Shown in pieces: positions 33,662-43,236 of a stretch of DNA of 64,000 nt. The notes below the pieces were generated by a model that saw only the letters and a program-made list of their open reading frames with translations, did no database searches and was not told the origin of the DNA. The first letter of the stretch is position 1, and each line of letters starts with the position of its first letter. Source of the stretch: Erwinia persicina (GTDB taxonomy: Bacteria > Pseudomonadota > Gammaproteobacteria > Enterobacterales > Enterobacteriaceae); contig NZ_JACYMO010000004.1 in assembly GCF_014838825.1 (NCBI RefSeq), positions 248,001 to 312,000 on the forward strand, in the 5' to 3' direction. The translations under genes and the position numbers were made by a program.

Positions 33662-34240
33662 ATGGCGCGGGTATCAAAACAGCAGATGGAACGTCACCGC
33701 GAGGAGATTATCAGCGTCTCCTCGGCGCTCTTTCGTGAGCGGGGTCTGAACGGCGTCAGCGTCAACGATCTGATGGCCGCCGCCGGGTTAACCCACGGCG
33801 GTTTTTATGGTCACTTTGACTCCAAAGACGATCTGGCGGCCATCGCCAGCCGCAAGGCCTTTGAAGACTCGCGGGCGCGCTGGGAGGCGATGCCGGGCCA
33901 ACGGGATCTGCACGCGCTGGTGGAACACTATCTCTCCCCTGACCACCGTGACGGCGTGCAGGGCGGCTGTGCGATCGCGGCGTTAGCCAGCGATATCGCC
34001 AGGGAAAGCCCGGATAAACCGGTGCGCAATGTCTGGCTTGAGGGCGTAAAAGGGATGCTGGCGATGCTGGAGTCGGTCTCTGACTGCGGGGATGAGGCGC
34101 AGCGCCGTCAGCAGGCTTTGATGCAGCTTGCGCTGCTGACCGGGGCACTGACGCTGGCCCGGGCCACGTCCGGGGACGGCCTGTCCGATGAATTCCTGAC
34201 CGCCGCAAAAGCAGCATTGCTGGCAGAGAAGAAGATCTAG
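33662..34240 (+). CDS. TetR-family transcriptional regulator
   Basis: 192 aa. N-terminal HTH (residues ~12-55: ALFRERGLNGVSVNDLMAAAGLTHGGFYGHFDSKDDL), then an all-helical ligand domain with GGCAIAALASDIAR typical of the YxaF/LmrA-like TetR subgroup. ATG follows CAGGAGAAGAC. Encoded 82 bp after the aldo/keto reductase; probably represses the AKR/SDR/MDR cluster and is released by an electrophile or quinone (inference). Ends 3 bp before the convergent pqqF stop. Confidence 0.85.
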   Translation: MARVSKQQMERHREEIISVSSALFRERGLNGVSVNDLMAAAGLTHGGFYGHFDSKDDLAAIASRKAFEDSRARWEAMPGQRDLHALVEHYLSPDHRDGVQGGCAIAALASDIARESPDKPVRNVWLEGVKGMLAMLESVSDCGDEAQRRQQALMQLALLTGALTLARATSGDGLSDEFLTAAKAALLAEKKI

Positions 34241-34243
34241 CGA

Positions 34244-36622
34244 TCAAAAAAGGGAGTGGTTAACCAGATTGAAGGCGCGCTGACCGTCGGCCAGCAGGCG
34301 CTGATGGAACGCCAGCATGCTGTCAGGCGTCAGCGCCTGCAAGTCGGTGATACCGGGCGGAGAAATCATCTGTTGTGCCCGCAGCCAGCGATCGCGACTG
34401 GCTTCCAGCGCCCCGGTTGGCACCTGCTGCTGTTCCTTCAGCAAAGGCTGGCATGTTTCCCACAGCGCCTCCGGGCTGAGCGCCGCCAGCTCGGTATTCA
34501 TCTGCACTAAAAAATGGTCAATACATGCCGCCAGCTCCGCCGTCGTCAGATGCGGGGATTGCAGTGCAAACAGGATACCCGATCGCCCCGCCGCCTGATA
34601 AAAACGACAGCTCACCACATAGCCAATATTCTGTTCCACGCGCAGGCGCTGGAAAAACAGCGGCTGATAAATCATCGCCAGCAGCTGCCAGGCGGCCAGG
34701 CACGCCGTACTCTCCTCCACCAGCGGGCAGAAGCGCAGCAGGGCGGCCTCCGGGCTGCGTGTTGCCACCCGGTATTCAGGCTGTGGTGGTAAAGCCTCAG
34801 GCAGCGCACGTCTCGCCGGGTTAATGGCCGCCGGAAAGGCACTCAGCAGGCAGGCGAGCTGCCGGTGCAGCTCGTGATCGCCGCCTTCCAGTACCGCACG
34901 CCAGGGGAGGTTGAGCGGCGTCTGGGCGTCTGCGGGAGGGTGCAGCGGCTGCAACTTTTCCGGCAGCGCACCGAGTAATGCCCGCACGGCAATATCATCG
35001 TGCAGCGCCTGACGCTGGCGCAGAAACTCCCGCTCTCCGCGTGCTATCACCCCAGGCGGAATAGCCGCCAGCAGCGCATTTAGCGATGCCAGCGTGCTGA
35101 CCATCAGCCCCGCCTCACCCTGTAACTGGACAAGCCAGCGCCCCTGCGGGCAAACGATCGCCAGTTCGCCCCCGCGATGGGCGCAACCCGCCGCCAGCGC
35201 CCGCAGACGGGCCTGCACGATCTGCCCCCAGGGCGCTGGCAGGTTGCATTCAGGACTGAGCAGCAGCACAGCGGGCGATTCATCGCGGCGATGATGGGCC
35301 AGCGTTGCCTGACGCACAGGCAACGTGGGGATGGCAGGCGGCAGGGGTTGTGGGAAGAACACGAACGCCTCGCCTGAGGTATCAGGCTGTACCGGTGGCC
35401 GAACGCCCGGCTGGCAGGCCAGCGTCCAGCCCTGCACCTCGAGCAGATCCAACGGGGTGCTGTCAGCAATCCACAGCCGTGATAAGGGCGCGGCAGAGAG
35501 CAGTGGGAACAGTATCGCGCCCTCGTCGTCCCCGGCCGGAGCAAAACCAAAGGCACGTTCGCGCAACTGATCCATCACCGGTAACTGCGCGAAGCGACGG
35601 CTGGCCAGCTGCGCGTAATGAGCGCGCTGCGCGGGCGTCAGTCGGGCCAGCTGTGCCAGCCAGCGATGGACGCACGCTTCAGCACGCTCGGCATTCCCGG
35701 CGTCCACCAGTACCAGTTCAAGGGTGATCACCGCCTGCTGTGCGCTGCGATACGGTAACAACAAGCGGGCAGCATCGCACAGTGCCTGCTCGCGCAGCGT
35801 GGCCATCAGGCTGCCCGCCGCTTCGTCCAGCAGCAGCTGGCGCAGTAACGCCAGCCCGCCGTCGATCCGTTGATTCAGCAAAAAGAAGAGACGCAGGCGC
35901 GGTGCACCGTTCAGTTGCAGGGCGATATCACACTCAGCAGCAGGCGTTAATGCAGGCAAGGCGGGGGGAAGCACCACGCCCGCCGGGAAGGCTTCGGCGG
36001 CCTGCTGGGCCAGTGACCACAGCACCGCGATCGGCTGCGGTCCCTGCACCCACAGCGTCACCGTATCCGCATGGTAATAACGCTGATGGAACTGCTGCAG
36101 CGCCGCACGCAGCGCAGTGTGATCGTCGCCAAAGCCCGCTGCATGACCCGTCTGAAAGCGGTGCCACAGATGGGAAACGAAGGCTGTGCTCAGCGCCGCA
36201 TCACACAGCGTGTCCTGATGGTCGGCCAGCAGGCGGCATTCGGCATCAATAGTCGCGACCTCCTGGCGGATCGCGCTGGCAGACAACAGCGGTGCCACCA
36301 GCATATCCGTCAGCCGGGGCAGCGCATCGGCCAGTTGCTCGGGGGCGCACTCGAAAAAGTACGCCGTGCTGCTGCCGAGCGTGGTGGCGTTCAGCCGTCC
36401 GCCGCGTGCGGGCAGCCAGGCCATCAGCCGCTGGTCATCCTGAAAAGCCTGGCTGCCGGCAAACAGCAGGTGCTCCAGCAGATGGGCCAGCCCCGGCCAC
36501 GCGTCCGGTTCATGATGGCTGCCCACCTCCACCTGCAGCAGCGCGGCGGCGCGAGTGGCCTGCGGATCGTGGATCAGCTCAACCCGTAAACCGTTGCTTA
36601 AGCGTCGCTGCAGATGCTGCAT
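34244..36622 (-). CDS. pqqF: PQQ biosynthesis protein PqqF (M16 zinc protease)
   Basis: 792 aa. M16 pitrilysin-family metalloprotease with the inverted zinc motif HLLEH (residues 47-51) and a downstream Glu in the TIDAE segment. The rest has the expected two-half arrangement, with a divergent C-terminal half. PqqF, with or without PqqG, cuts the cross-linked PqqA peptide to release the Glu-Tyr unit. Last gene of pqqABCDEF, 3 bp after pqqE. The C-terminal part is weakly conserved across the family, so identification rests on the motif plus operon position. Confidence 0.9.
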   Translation of the reverse strand: MQHLQRRLSNGLRVELIHDPQATRAAALLQVEVGSHHEPDAWPGLAHLLEHLLFAGSQAFQDDQRLMAWLPARGGRLNATTLGSSTAYFFECAPEQLADALPRLTDMLVAPLLSASAIRQEVATIDAECRLLADHQDTLCDAALSTAFVSHLWHRFQTGHAAGFGDDHTALRAALQQFHQRYYHADTVTLWVQGPQPIAVLWSLAQQAAEAFPAGVVLPPALPALTPAAECDIALQLNGAPRLRLFFLLNQRIDGGLALLRQLLLDEAAGSLMATLREQALCDAARLLLPYRSAQQAVITLELVLVDAGNAERAEACVHRWLAQLARLTPAQRAHYAQLASRRFAQLPVMDQLRERAFGFAPAGDDEGAILFPLLSAAPLSRLWIADSTPLDLLEVQGWTLACQPGVRPPVQPDTSGEAFVFFPQPLPPAIPTLPVRQATLAHHRRDESPAVLLLSPECNLPAPWGQIVQARLRALAAGCAHRGGELAIVCPQGRWLVQLQGEAGLMVSTLASLNALLAAIPPGVIARGEREFLRQRQALHDDIAVRALLGALPEKLQPLHPPADAQTPLNLPWRAVLEGGDHELHRQLACLLSAFPAAINPARRALPEALPPQPEYRVATRSPEAALLRFCPLVEESTACLAAWQLLAMIYQPLFFQRLRVEQNIGYVVSCRFYQAAGRSGILFALQSPHLTTAELAACIDHFLVQMNTELAALSPEALWETCQPLLKEQQQVPTGALEASRDRWLRAQQMISPPGITDLQALTPDSMLAFHQRLLADGQRAFNLVNHSLF

Positions 36623-36625
36623 CCG

Positions 36626-37798
36626 TTACCCTTTAAAGATCAGCTGAGCGTTGACCCGCTGTGAGTTCGCGCGGTTGCGGAACTGGAGCTGGCTCACCTG
36701 AATATTCGTGCAGTTGGCCTGCTCACGCGCCTCAAGGATCATACCGTGATGCTCTGATTTACTGCACACCGGGTCAGCATTATCCGCATTGCCGGTCAGC
36801 ATAAAGGCCTGACAGCGGCAGCCGCCAAAGTCCTTCTCTTTTTCTGAACAGGAACGACAGGGTTCCGGCATCCAGTCGAAGCCGCGATAGCGGTTAAAGC
36901 CGAAAGAGTGAAACCAGATATCTTCCAGGCTCTGTTCCAGCACCGACGGAAACTGCACGGGCAGCTGGCGGGCGCTGTGGCAGGGCAGCGCCATGCCTTC
37001 CGGCGTGACGCTGAGAAAGATCGCCCCCCATCCGCCCATGCAGCCCTTAGGCCGCTCTTCGTAATAATCGGGCGTGACAAACAGCAGGTTAGCCAGGTTA
37101 TCGCTGGCGGCCATTTTCTCGCGATAGCGATGCACCACCGCTTCCGCCCGCTCAATCTGCTCACGCGTGGGCAGCAGCCCTTCGCGGTTGAGCTGGGCCC
37201 AGCCGTAAAACTGGCAGGTGGCCAGTTCGACATCGTCCGCTTCCAGCTCAATACAGAGTTCGATGATACGGTCGATCTGGTCGATATTATGGCGGTGCAG
37301 CACGAAATTAAGCACCATCGGGTAACCGTGTGCTTTCACCGCCCGCGCCATCTCCAGCTTCTGCTGAAACGCTTTCTTTGACCCGGCCAGGGCCGCATTC
37401 AGCACTTCATCGCTGGCCTGGAAGCTGATCTGGATATGATCCAACCCGGCTTCCGCAAAGGCGTCGATCTTCTTCTGCGTCAGGCCGATGCCGGAGGTGA
37501 TCAGATTGGTGTAAAAACCCAGATCGCGGGCGGCCTTGATCAGCTCAGGCAGATCCTTACGCACCAGCGGTTCCCCACCGGAGAAACCGATCTGCACTGC
37601 GCCCATCGCCCGCGCCTGTTTAAACACCTCGATCCACTGCGCGGTGGTCAGCTCTTTTTCCTGCTGCGCAAAGTCCAGCGGGTTAGAGCAGTACGGGCAC
37701 TGCAGCGGACAGCGGTAGGTCAGCTCGGCCAGCAGCCAGAGCGGCGGTTTAACGGCAGGGTTAAGCGGGTTCACGGAAGATAATCCACTTCTGTTCAC
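36626..37798 (-). CDS. pqqE: PqqA peptide cyclase PqqE (radical SAM)
   Basis: 390 aa. Radical SAM CxxxCxxC at Cys30-Cys34-Cys37 ([11 protein letters not shown]), GGEPL SAM-binding motif, and a C-terminal SPASM domain with Cys in [24 protein letters not shown] and DPVC that hold two auxiliary Fe-S clusters. It forms the carbon-carbon bond between Glu and Tyr of PqqA, presented by PqqD. GTG at 37798 and GTG at 37774 are both possible starts; neither has a strong ribosome site. It overlaps the end of pqqD. Confidence 0.95.
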   Translation of the reverse strand: MNRSGLSSVNPLNPAVKPPLWLLAELTYRCPLQCPYCSNPLDFAQQEKELTTAQWIEVFKQARAMGAVQIGFSGGEPLVRKDLPELIKAARDLGFYTNLITSGIGLTQKKIDAFAEAGLDHIQISFQASDEVLNAALAGSKKAFQQKLEMARAVKAHGYPMVLNFVLHRHNIDQIDRIIELCIELEADDVELATCQFYGWAQLNREGLLPTREQIERAEAVVHRYREKMAASDNLANLLFVTPDYYEERPKGCMGGWGAIFLSVTPEGMALPCHSARQLPVQFPSVLEQSLEDIWFHSFGFNRYRGFDWMPEPCRSCSEKEKDFGGCRCQAFMLTGNADNADPVCSKSEHHGMILEAREQANCTNIQVSQLQFRNRANSQRVNAQLIFKG

Positions 37799-38042
37799 GG
37801 GCTGCCGCGAAGAACTCTTTCACGTCGTCATCCACGCCACCCGCTTCCGGGAAGCGCGTGTTCAGCGCCAGGATAATCTCTGACAGCGTACGTTGCCCAT
37901 CGACCAGCTCGAGGATCATCGTGGCGCTGTCATTCAGTTTTGCCATGCCTTCCGGGTAGAGGATCACATGGCAGTTCTGCACTTCTTCCCACTGCAGGCG
38001 ATAGCCACGGCGGAACATCGGGGTCGTTTGTTCATTGATCAC
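37761..38042 (-). CDS. pqqD: PqqA-binding chaperone PqqD
   Basis: 93 aa RiPP recognition element that binds PqqA and delivers it to PqqE. It starts with GTG ([20 protein letters not shown]), whose first bases overlap the pqqC stop (GTGA); an upstream open frame has no similarity. Conserved features: [25 protein letters not shown] and the winged-helix-like end. Coupled to pqqC (4-nt overlap) and pqqE. Confidence 0.95.
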   Translation of the reverse strand: MINEQTTPMFRRGYRLQWEEVQNCHVILYPEGMAKLNDSATMILELVDGQRTLSEIILALNTRFPEAGGVDDDVKEFFAAAREQKWIIFREPA

Positions 38043-38794
38043 AGCAGTTTTCCTCTGTGCCAGACCGCCTGGTCCGTCACGGTATGGTACGGCGGGCGGT
38101 TGAGGACGTAAGCCAGGGTCATGGCGTCCAGCATGGTCCACAGGATATCGAGTTTGAACTGTAAAATTTCCAGCATCCGCTGCTGTTTTTCCACGGTATT
38201 ACAATATTCCAGTGCCAGCTGTAAACCATGCTCTACGTCGCGGCGCGCCTGGCTCAGACGGCCACGGAAATAACCGTATCCCTCTTCTTCAATCCAGGTG
38301 TAGTGCTGTGGCCAGCTGTCGAGCCGCGACTGGTGGATCTGCGGTGCAAACAGCTCGGTCAGCGAGCTACAGGCCGCTTCCTGCCACACCGCGCGGCGGG
38401 CAAAGTTAACGTAAGCATCCACGGCGAAACGCACGCCGGGTAAGACCATCCGCTCAGAAAGCAGCACATCACGCTCCAGCCCTACGGCTTCCCCCAGCCG
38501 CAGCCAGGCTTCGATGCCGCCATCGCTGTCGCCCTGCCCGTCGTGGTCGAGAATGCGTTGCACCCACTTACGCCGCGTCAGCGGATCCGGGCAGTTCGCC
38601 ATGATCGCCGCATCTTTCAGCGGGATGCGGGTCTGGTAATAAAAACGGTTCGCCACCCAGCCCTGGATCTGTTCACGTGTGGCCTCACCGTTATGCATGG
38701 CAATATGGAACGGATGGTGGATATGGTAAAAAGCACCGCGATCGCGCAGCGCCTGTTCAAACTGTTCCGGGGTCATCAGCGTCGGTTGGGTCAT
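38039..38794 (-). CDS. pqqC: Pyrroloquinoline-quinone synthase PqqC
   Basis: 251 aa all-helical cofactor-less oxidase that catalyses ring closure and eight-electron oxidation of AHQQ to PQQ. Conserved segments: YHIHHPFH near residue 25, [48 protein letters not shown], and a C-terminal ILWTMLDAM. Overlaps pqqB by 4 nt and pqqD by 4 nt. Confidence 0.96.
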   Translation of the reverse strand: MTQPTLMTPEQFEQALRDRGAFYHIHHPFHIAMHNGEATREQIQGWVANRFYYQTRIPLKDAAIMANCPDPLTRRKWVQRILDHDGQGDSDGGIEAWLRLGEAVGLERDVLLSERMVLPGVRFAVDAYVNFARRAVWQEAACSSLTELFAPQIHQSRLDSWPQHYTWIEEEGYGYFRGRLSQARRDVEHGLQLALEYCNTVEKQQRMLEILQFKLDILWTMLDAMTLAYVLNRPPYHTVTDQAVWHRGKLL

Positions 38795-39702
38795 AGTTCA
38801 ATACTCATGCCATCATAACTGACCTCAATGCCCCGCGCGGTCAGCGCCTGGCGCTCGGCAGAGGATTCATCAAGGATCGGGTTAGTGTTATTAATATGGA
38901 TCAGGATCTTACGTTTTGCCGGCAGACGGCTCAGCACCGTCATCAGGCCCTGCTCTTCACCCAGCGCCAGGTGGCCCATATCGCGGCCCGTATTGCGTCC
39001 GACGCCGGTATTCGCCAGCTCGTTATCCTGCCACAGCGTGCCATCAATCAGCAGGCAGTCGGCCTGCGCCATTAACGCCAGCAGCGGCGCATCGGGCTCA
39101 CCTAAGCCTGGCGCATACAGCAGCTTACTGCCGCTGGTGGTATTTTCGATCATCAGCGCTATGTTGTGGCCAGGGAGCGGTCGCCCGCGATACGGTGAAT
39201 AGGGGGGCGCATTGCTGAGGATCGGGATCGCGGTAAAGGTTAACGCCGGGCAGACCGCCACAGAGAAAGGCTGCGCGGGCGCAATGGCGTGGTGGATCAG
39301 TCCGCCGTTCCAGTGCTTTAGCATGGTAAAGATCGGGAAGCCGCTGGTCAGATCCGCATGCACTTCCGGGGTACACCACACCGGATGCGGGCAACCTTCA
39401 CGCAGGTTAAGTAAACCGGTGCAGTGGTCGATCTGGCTGTCGGTCAGAATGATCGATCCTATCGCCGTGCCGCGCAGCACGCCCTGCCTGTGCAGCTCCG
39501 GGTTGGCAGCAATCTGGTGGCAAATATCCGGCGAGGCATTACACAGCACCCAGTCGGTACCGTTATCACTGACGGCAATCGAGGACTGCGTCCGCGCGGT
39601 GGCGGGGATAGTGCCGTCACGTACGCCCTGGCAGTTGTGACAGTGACAGTTCCATTGTGGGAAACCACCGCCAGCCGCAGAGCCGAGAACTTTGATTTTC
39701 AT
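38791..39702 (-). CDS. pqqB: PqqB, metallo-beta-lactamase-fold hydroxylase
   Basis: 303 aa. Metallo-hydrolase fold with [37 protein letters not shown] (metal-ligand region), [10 protein letters not shown], and [10 protein letters not shown]. Family studies assign hydroxylation of the Glu-Tyr intermediate to PqqB. Paired Cys (CHCHNC) near residue 20 probably bind zinc. It starts about 20 nt downstream of a terminator-like hairpin separating it from pqqA. Confidence 0.95.
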   Translation of the reverse strand: MKIKVLGSAAGGGFPQWNCHCHNCQGVRDGTIPATARTQSSIAVSDNGTDWVLCNASPDICHQIAANPELHRQGVLRGTAIGSIILTDSQIDHCTGLLNLREGCPHPVWCTPEVHADLTSGFPIFTMLKHWNGGLIHHAIAPAQPFSVAVCPALTFTAIPILSNAPPYSPYRGRPLPGHNIALMIENTTSGSKLLYAPGLGEPDAPLLALMAQADCLLIDGTLWQDNELANTGVGRNTGRDMGHLALGEEQGLMTVLSRLPAKRKILIHINNTNPILDESSAERQALTARGIEVSYDGMSIEL

Positions 39703-39721
39703 GGGTCAACCAGCAGAAGAA

Positions 39722-39749
39722 ATAAAAATGCCTGCTACAGCGCAGGCAT
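39722..39749 (-). terminator. pqqA-pqqB intercistronic terminator/attenuator
   Basis: Read on the minus strand: ATGCCTG, 8-nt loop, CAGGCAT, then TTTTTATT. It lies between pqqA and the pqqB start, so most transcripts should stop after pqqA and give high PqqA peptide relative to the enzymes. Confidence 0.75.
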
Positions 39750-39770
39750 CCACATGACTTACCTGAATAA

Positions 39771-39797
39771 TTCGTGCTGTCGCAGTGACAGTACGAA
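39771..39797. other. Second hairpin in the pqqA-pqqB gap
   Basis: 11-bp stem TTCGTGCTGTC / GACAGTACGAA (one G-T wobble) with a 5-nt loop. May stabilise the short pqqA transcript against 3' decay. Confidence 0.5.
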
Positions 39798-39818
39798 GTA
39801 GGGAGATCAGGCATTAGC

Positions 39819-39935
39819 CTAAATAATTCGAGTTGCAGCAAGGCGGCAAGTGTGAGAATCCCCGGGAGCTTACTCAGGTAAGTGACCGGGGTGAGCACAC
39901 GCAGCCAACGCAGTTGCAGCTTGAAGTATGACGGC
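39819..39935. repeat. Enterobacterial intergenic palindromic repeat element
   Basis: About 117 bp, imperfectly inverted at its ends (AATTCGAGTTGCAG and TTGCAGCTTGAAGTAT), with an internal CTTAC...GTAAG hairpin. It resembles the intergenic palindromic repeats dispersed in Yersinia, Serratia, Klebsiella and Erwinia genomes (from memory, no name assigned). Located just 3' of pqqA. Confidence 0.6.
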
Positions 39936-39938
39936 GAA

Positions 39939-40010
39939 TTAGCGGTTGGAGATGTACAGAGTCACTTCCAGGCCCAGACGCATATCGATAAAGGTCGGTT
40001 TAGTCCACAT
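39939..40010 (-). CDS. pqqA: PQQ precursor peptide PqqA
   Basis: 23 aa, too short for routine ORF calling. It starts MWTKPTFIDMRLGL and ends YISNR, with the substrate pair Glu15 and Tyr19 (ExxxY) that PqqE cross-links to build PQQ. The ATG at 40010 has AGGA 8 bp upstream; an ATG two codons earlier (40016) is too close to it. First gene of pqqABCDEF; about 180 bp of promoter region upstream to the dipeptidase gene. Confidence 0.97.
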   Translation of the reverse strand: MWTKPTFIDMRLGLEVTLYISNR

Positions 40011-40191
40011 AGTCATTTCCTCAGGTGTTTAAAAAACGGCCGCACTGCATTCAGTGTCGGCAAATGATCGGCATGTTGTCAAATTACAGGAATTTGGCGG
40101 CACAGATGTTGCGCCTATGATAAATCGATATCAACCCTAAAATCTGCGCGGTTTATGCTGTTTTTGAACTATTTGGTTCAAAACTCAGATC

Positions 40192-41229
40192 TTATTCACC
40201 CCAGGTTTTTTTCAGTACCCGCAGCCAGTTGGTTCGACAGAGTTTAGCCAGCAGCGGTTCCCCGTAACCCGCTTCACGCAGCGCATCCAGCAGGCGCGGC
40301 AGCCCGGTCACATCCCCGATCTCGTTGGGCAGGTTGATGCCATCAAAGTCCGAGCCAAAAGCAACGCGGTCTTCCCCCAGCTTTTCCAGCAGATAGTCGA
40401 GGTGCTGCACCATCACACTGAGCGGCATATCGCCGTCACGTTTGCCGTCAGGGCGCAGAAACGCCGTACCGAAGTTCAGCCCCACCAGCCCGTCGCTTTC
40501 TGCAATAGCGGCCAGCTGGCTGTCGGTCAGATTGCGCGGTTGCGGGCATATGGCATGGACATTTGAGTGGCTGGCCACCAGCGGCGCTTCGCTCAGGCGC
40601 GCCGTGTCCCAAAAGGCTTTTTCATTCATGTGCGACAGGTCGATCATCAGGCGGCACTGATTGCAGGCGCGGATCAGACGCTTACCTGCGGCGGTCAGCC
40701 CGTCTCCGGTATCCGGTGAACCCGGGAAGCTGCCGCTGATCCCCGTACCAAAGCGGTTCGGCAGATTCCAGAAGGGCCCGATGCTGCGCAACCCGGCCTG
40801 CTGCCAGCTTTCCAGCTGGCTGAGATCCTCATCCAGCGCGTCTGCACCTTCCATATGCATCACCATCGCCAGCACGCCGTTTGCCATACACTGCTCGATG
40901 TCGCTGACGCCGCGGCAGATTTTCGCCTGGCCTGCCGACTGCGCCTCCAGCTGCTGCAGGATGGCGATCTGCTCTCCGGTGATGGTCAGCGCATCGAACG
41001 GCTCTGCCTGACGCGTGGGGAACTTCGCCACGTAATCCGCTGGCGGCACAAAAATCGCAAACAGACCGCCGGCAAAGCCGCCTTCGCGCATCCGCGTCAG
41101 GTCAAGATGGCCACTGAGGCGCTGATGCAGGAAAGCCTGCGCCGGATCCTGCGCATGGTGCAGCCAGAGATGCAGTAACACATCGTTATGACCGTCAAAG
41201 AGGGGAGCGTTCGGAGAAGAGTTTGTCAT
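40192..41229 (-). CDS. Membrane dipeptidase family (M19) protein
   Basis: 345 aa TIM-barrel binuclear zinc peptidase of the renal-dipeptidase family. Zinc-site features: DGHNDVLLHLW (HxD near the N-terminus), MHMEGADAL (bridging Glu), IDLSHMN (His), SHSNVHAICPQPRNLTD (His), and GSDFDGI (Asp). No signal peptide. Relatives are often encoded beside pqq operons, but a direct role in PQQ maturation is not established. ATG at 41229; an in-frame extension upstream has no similarity. Confidence 0.85.
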   Translation of the reverse strand: MTNSSPNAPLFDGHNDVLLHLWLHHAQDPAQAFLHQRLSGHLDLTRMREGGFAGGLFAIFVPPADYVAKFPTRQAEPFDALTITGEQIAILQQLEAQSAGQAKICRGVSDIEQCMANGVLAMVMHMEGADALDEDLSQLESWQQAGLRSIGPFWNLPNRFGTGISGSFPGSPDTGDGLTAAGKRLIRACNQCRLMIDLSHMNEKAFWDTARLSEAPLVASHSNVHAICPQPRNLTDSQLAAIAESDGLVGLNFGTAFLRPDGKRDGDMPLSVMVQHLDYLLEKLGEDRVAFGSDFDGINLPNEIGDVTGLPRLLDALREAGYGEPLLAKLCRTNWLRVLKKTWGE

Positions 41230-41329
41230 GGTTGCGCCAGCGTTCGCCTGAGAAGCAGAACAGGATAGCGCAGTTTGGCGGGATGGGGGACAGGCAAAAA
41301 CCAGGGCGGGCACGAACCCGCCGCTGGGG

Positions 41330-41548
41330 TTAGCTGCCAAGACGGCTGGTACGGGTTTTCACCGCTGCCGGTGGCGGCGTGGTGGCCTCCACCGGCCGGG
41401 CCACAATTCCGGTAATACTCTCCATCGATTTAAAGGTACAACTGCAGTTCAGATTCTGGCACTGGTGATAGCGTTCCTTGGTCTCACTGCTGAGGATCCG
41501 GCTGGAACGGGCATGGCTGTTATGCTGGCAAATCGGGCAAGGCATCAT
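41330..41548 (-). CDS. ogr: Ogr/Delta-type late-gene transcription activator
   Basis: 72 aa zinc-finger activator like P2 Ogr. CPICQHNSHARSSRI, then ETKERYHQCQNLNCSCTF: four Cys (CxxC...CxxxxC) bind zinc, and the TKERYHQCQNxNCS segment is nearly diagnostic. It contacts RNA polymerase alpha at late promoters. ATG at 41548 is preceded by GGAGG six bases upstream. Placed after gene D, as in P2. Its likely targets are the two TTGT-N12-ACAA dyads at 47073 and 53002. Confidence 0.92.
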   Translation of the reverse strand: MMPCPICQHNSHARSSRILSSETKERYHQCQNLNCSCTFKSMESITGIVARPVEATTPPPAAVKTRTSRLGS

Positions 41549-41623
41549 GGCTGACCTCCACTGGTCATCAGTTAAACTCACACATTGTGAATTTAACTAA
41601 TTATATTCACTTAAAGTGAATCA

Positions 41624-42763
41624 TCAAGTGGTTTTTTCACTTCCCGTGACATTATTCGGTTTAACGTCAATGTCCCAGGTTTCACCACCCACCGATTTTT
41701 CCAGGTTCACCGTTGTACGAAATCCATTATTATCAATCACATGATTCACTTTGATTATTGTCCACTGTTGGGCATCAATCATCGTTTTGAACCCGCTCAA
41801 CCGTATCGGTGTTTCCGGTATCAACACTGGCATTCCCTGAGCAATCACAAAACTCATGCTCGCGGTCATCGCCTGGCGTTTCTTCCAGTCAGCCTTCGCG
41901 GCGTCCATCGCCTCTTCCTGGGTTTTAAATACCCCAGGTATCTGAGCATAACGTTCATAAAGCGGCTGCGGGATGTCCTGTCTGGCCGTGCCGGGAAAAC
42001 GCTCGGGTTGGTTTTCAGGGATGACTCGGAACACTCTCACCGTGCCACTGCTGGCTTTATCGAGCTGCATCCATTTGGCCTTAACGCCACTAAAATGCAT
42101 CTGTGATACCACCTGATAATCATGCTTATCACCGTCTTTACGTGTGAGCAGGAGTTGTGGGATCGCCAGCCCACTGACGGTTTTGTTCGCCCCCCGTACC
42201 AGCATCAACACTTTGTCCTTCTTGATCGTGACCGTTGCACCATATTTTGTTGCCATGGTGGTCAGAAACTGTGCGTCGGTAAGACCACTCTGATCTTCAT
42301 GATCAATCTCAATTGAGGCCAGTTCACCAGCAACTTCTGCCCCAAGTTCATTGCGTTTCGCAATCTGCAATACCATGGCCCCCAGCGTGGTCTTATCGTA
42401 TGAATGGTTTCCCTTTTCCATTAACGAATCACTCAGATTGGCGCTGCGCCCGACCAGCTTCAACTGATCGGGAGCACCGCTGTGATGCAACTCATCAATA
42501 ACAAAATCCCCTTTGCAGAACAGTGGCCTGCCCTGCCAGCCGATATACACCCGCAGGATAGCGCCACGCTGCGGCATCATGAGCCTGCCATCACTGTCAT
42601 CCAGTAACAGCGTCAGCGCGTCAGCTTCTAAACCGCGAGCATCATCAATGGTCAAACTCAGCAGGCGTGGCCGCAGGTTCTCAGTGATATCCAGATTATT
42701 GAGTTGAATCAGATAGTCAGGTGCCAACGGCGCACCGATATCCACCGGTAAACTGTTATTCAT
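41624..42763 (-). CDS. D: Phage late control / tail protein D
   Basis: 379 aa, P2 gpD family: a T4 gp27-like baseplate hub component that joins the spike to the tube. Features: LDITENLRPRLLSLTIDDARG, AILRVYIGWQGRPLF, DQLKLVGRSANLSDSL, and YDYQVVSQ-type beta segments. Somewhat AT-richer than neighbouring tail genes. Start overlaps the end of gene U by 4 nt. Last structural gene of the FI-to-D operon. Confidence 0.92.
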   Translation of the reverse strand: MNNSLPVDIGAPLAPDYLIQLNNLDITENLRPRLLSLTIDDARGLEADALTLLLDDSDGRLMMPQRGAILRVYIGWQGRPLFCKGDFVIDELHHSGAPDQLKLVGRSANLSDSLMEKGNHSYDKTTLGAMVLQIAKRNELGAEVAGELASIEIDHEDQSGLTDAQFLTTMATKYGATVTIKKDKVLMLVRGANKTVSGLAIPQLLLTRKDGDKHDYQVVSQMHFSGVKAKWMQLDKASSGTVRVFRVIPENQPERFPGTARQDIPQPLYERYAQIPGVFKTQEEAMDAAKADWKKRQAMTASMSFVIAQGMPVLIPETPIRLSGFKTMIDAQQWTIIKVNHVIDNNGFRTTVNLEKSVGGETWDIDVKPNNVTGSEKTT

Positions 42764-43233
42764 ACGATGCTCCCTGCCAGGGTTGAGACCTGGGAACTCA
42801 CATTGCCGTAAATTCGCTCCGCCTGCTGCTTGAGATCACCAAACATGGCACTTCTCGATTCATCGACTCGTTTCAGTTTTAGCGTAAAATTGATCTTCCG
42901 AGCCGTGCCGTTTTCCAGTAAGTCAGCATGCACACCGTTGATATTTTCAATGACAAACATGCCATAAAGAAATCCTTCACCATTGAGTAAAGGCCATGCC
43001 TGCCCCGCTTCTGCTATATCCATCAGCGCCGCCAACGCAGGAGCTCCCCCGGTGATTTCCGGGCGCAACTCACCCTGCAACGTGATGTTTTCTTCGCCGA
43101 CACCCAGAAACTGTTGTGCCGGGCGAGTACCAATACGGCTGCCCGCTGCCCAACGATACGCACTTTCCTGCGTCATCGTCTGAAATGGCAAAGTGCGACG
43201 TTTAAAAATAAACATACCGAGTATCATCATCAT
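42760..43233 (-). CDS. U: Tail protein U
   Basis: 157 aa, matching P2 gpU nearly end to end: MMMILGMFIFKRRTLPFQTMTQES, SRIGTRPAQQFLGVGEENITLQGELRPEITGG, and ARKINFTLKLKRVDES. A tail-terminator/baseplate-associated protein in P2-like phages. Follows T by 3 bp and overlaps D by 4 nt, so it is part of a tightly packed operon. Confidence 0.93.
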   Translation of the reverse strand: MMMILGMFIFKRRTLPFQTMTQESAYRWAAGSRIGTRPAQQFLGVGEENITLQGELRPEITGGAPALAALMDIAEAGQAWPLLNGEGFLYGMFVIENINGVHADLLENGTARKINFTLKLKRVDESRSAMFGDLKQQAERIYGNVSSQVSTLAGSIV

Positions 43234-43236
43234 GGT

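Noticed and set aside
39777-39792. CTGT...ACAG as a second LexA box near pqqA
   Set aside because: The spacer is 7, not 8, and the bases are explained by a hairpin stem.
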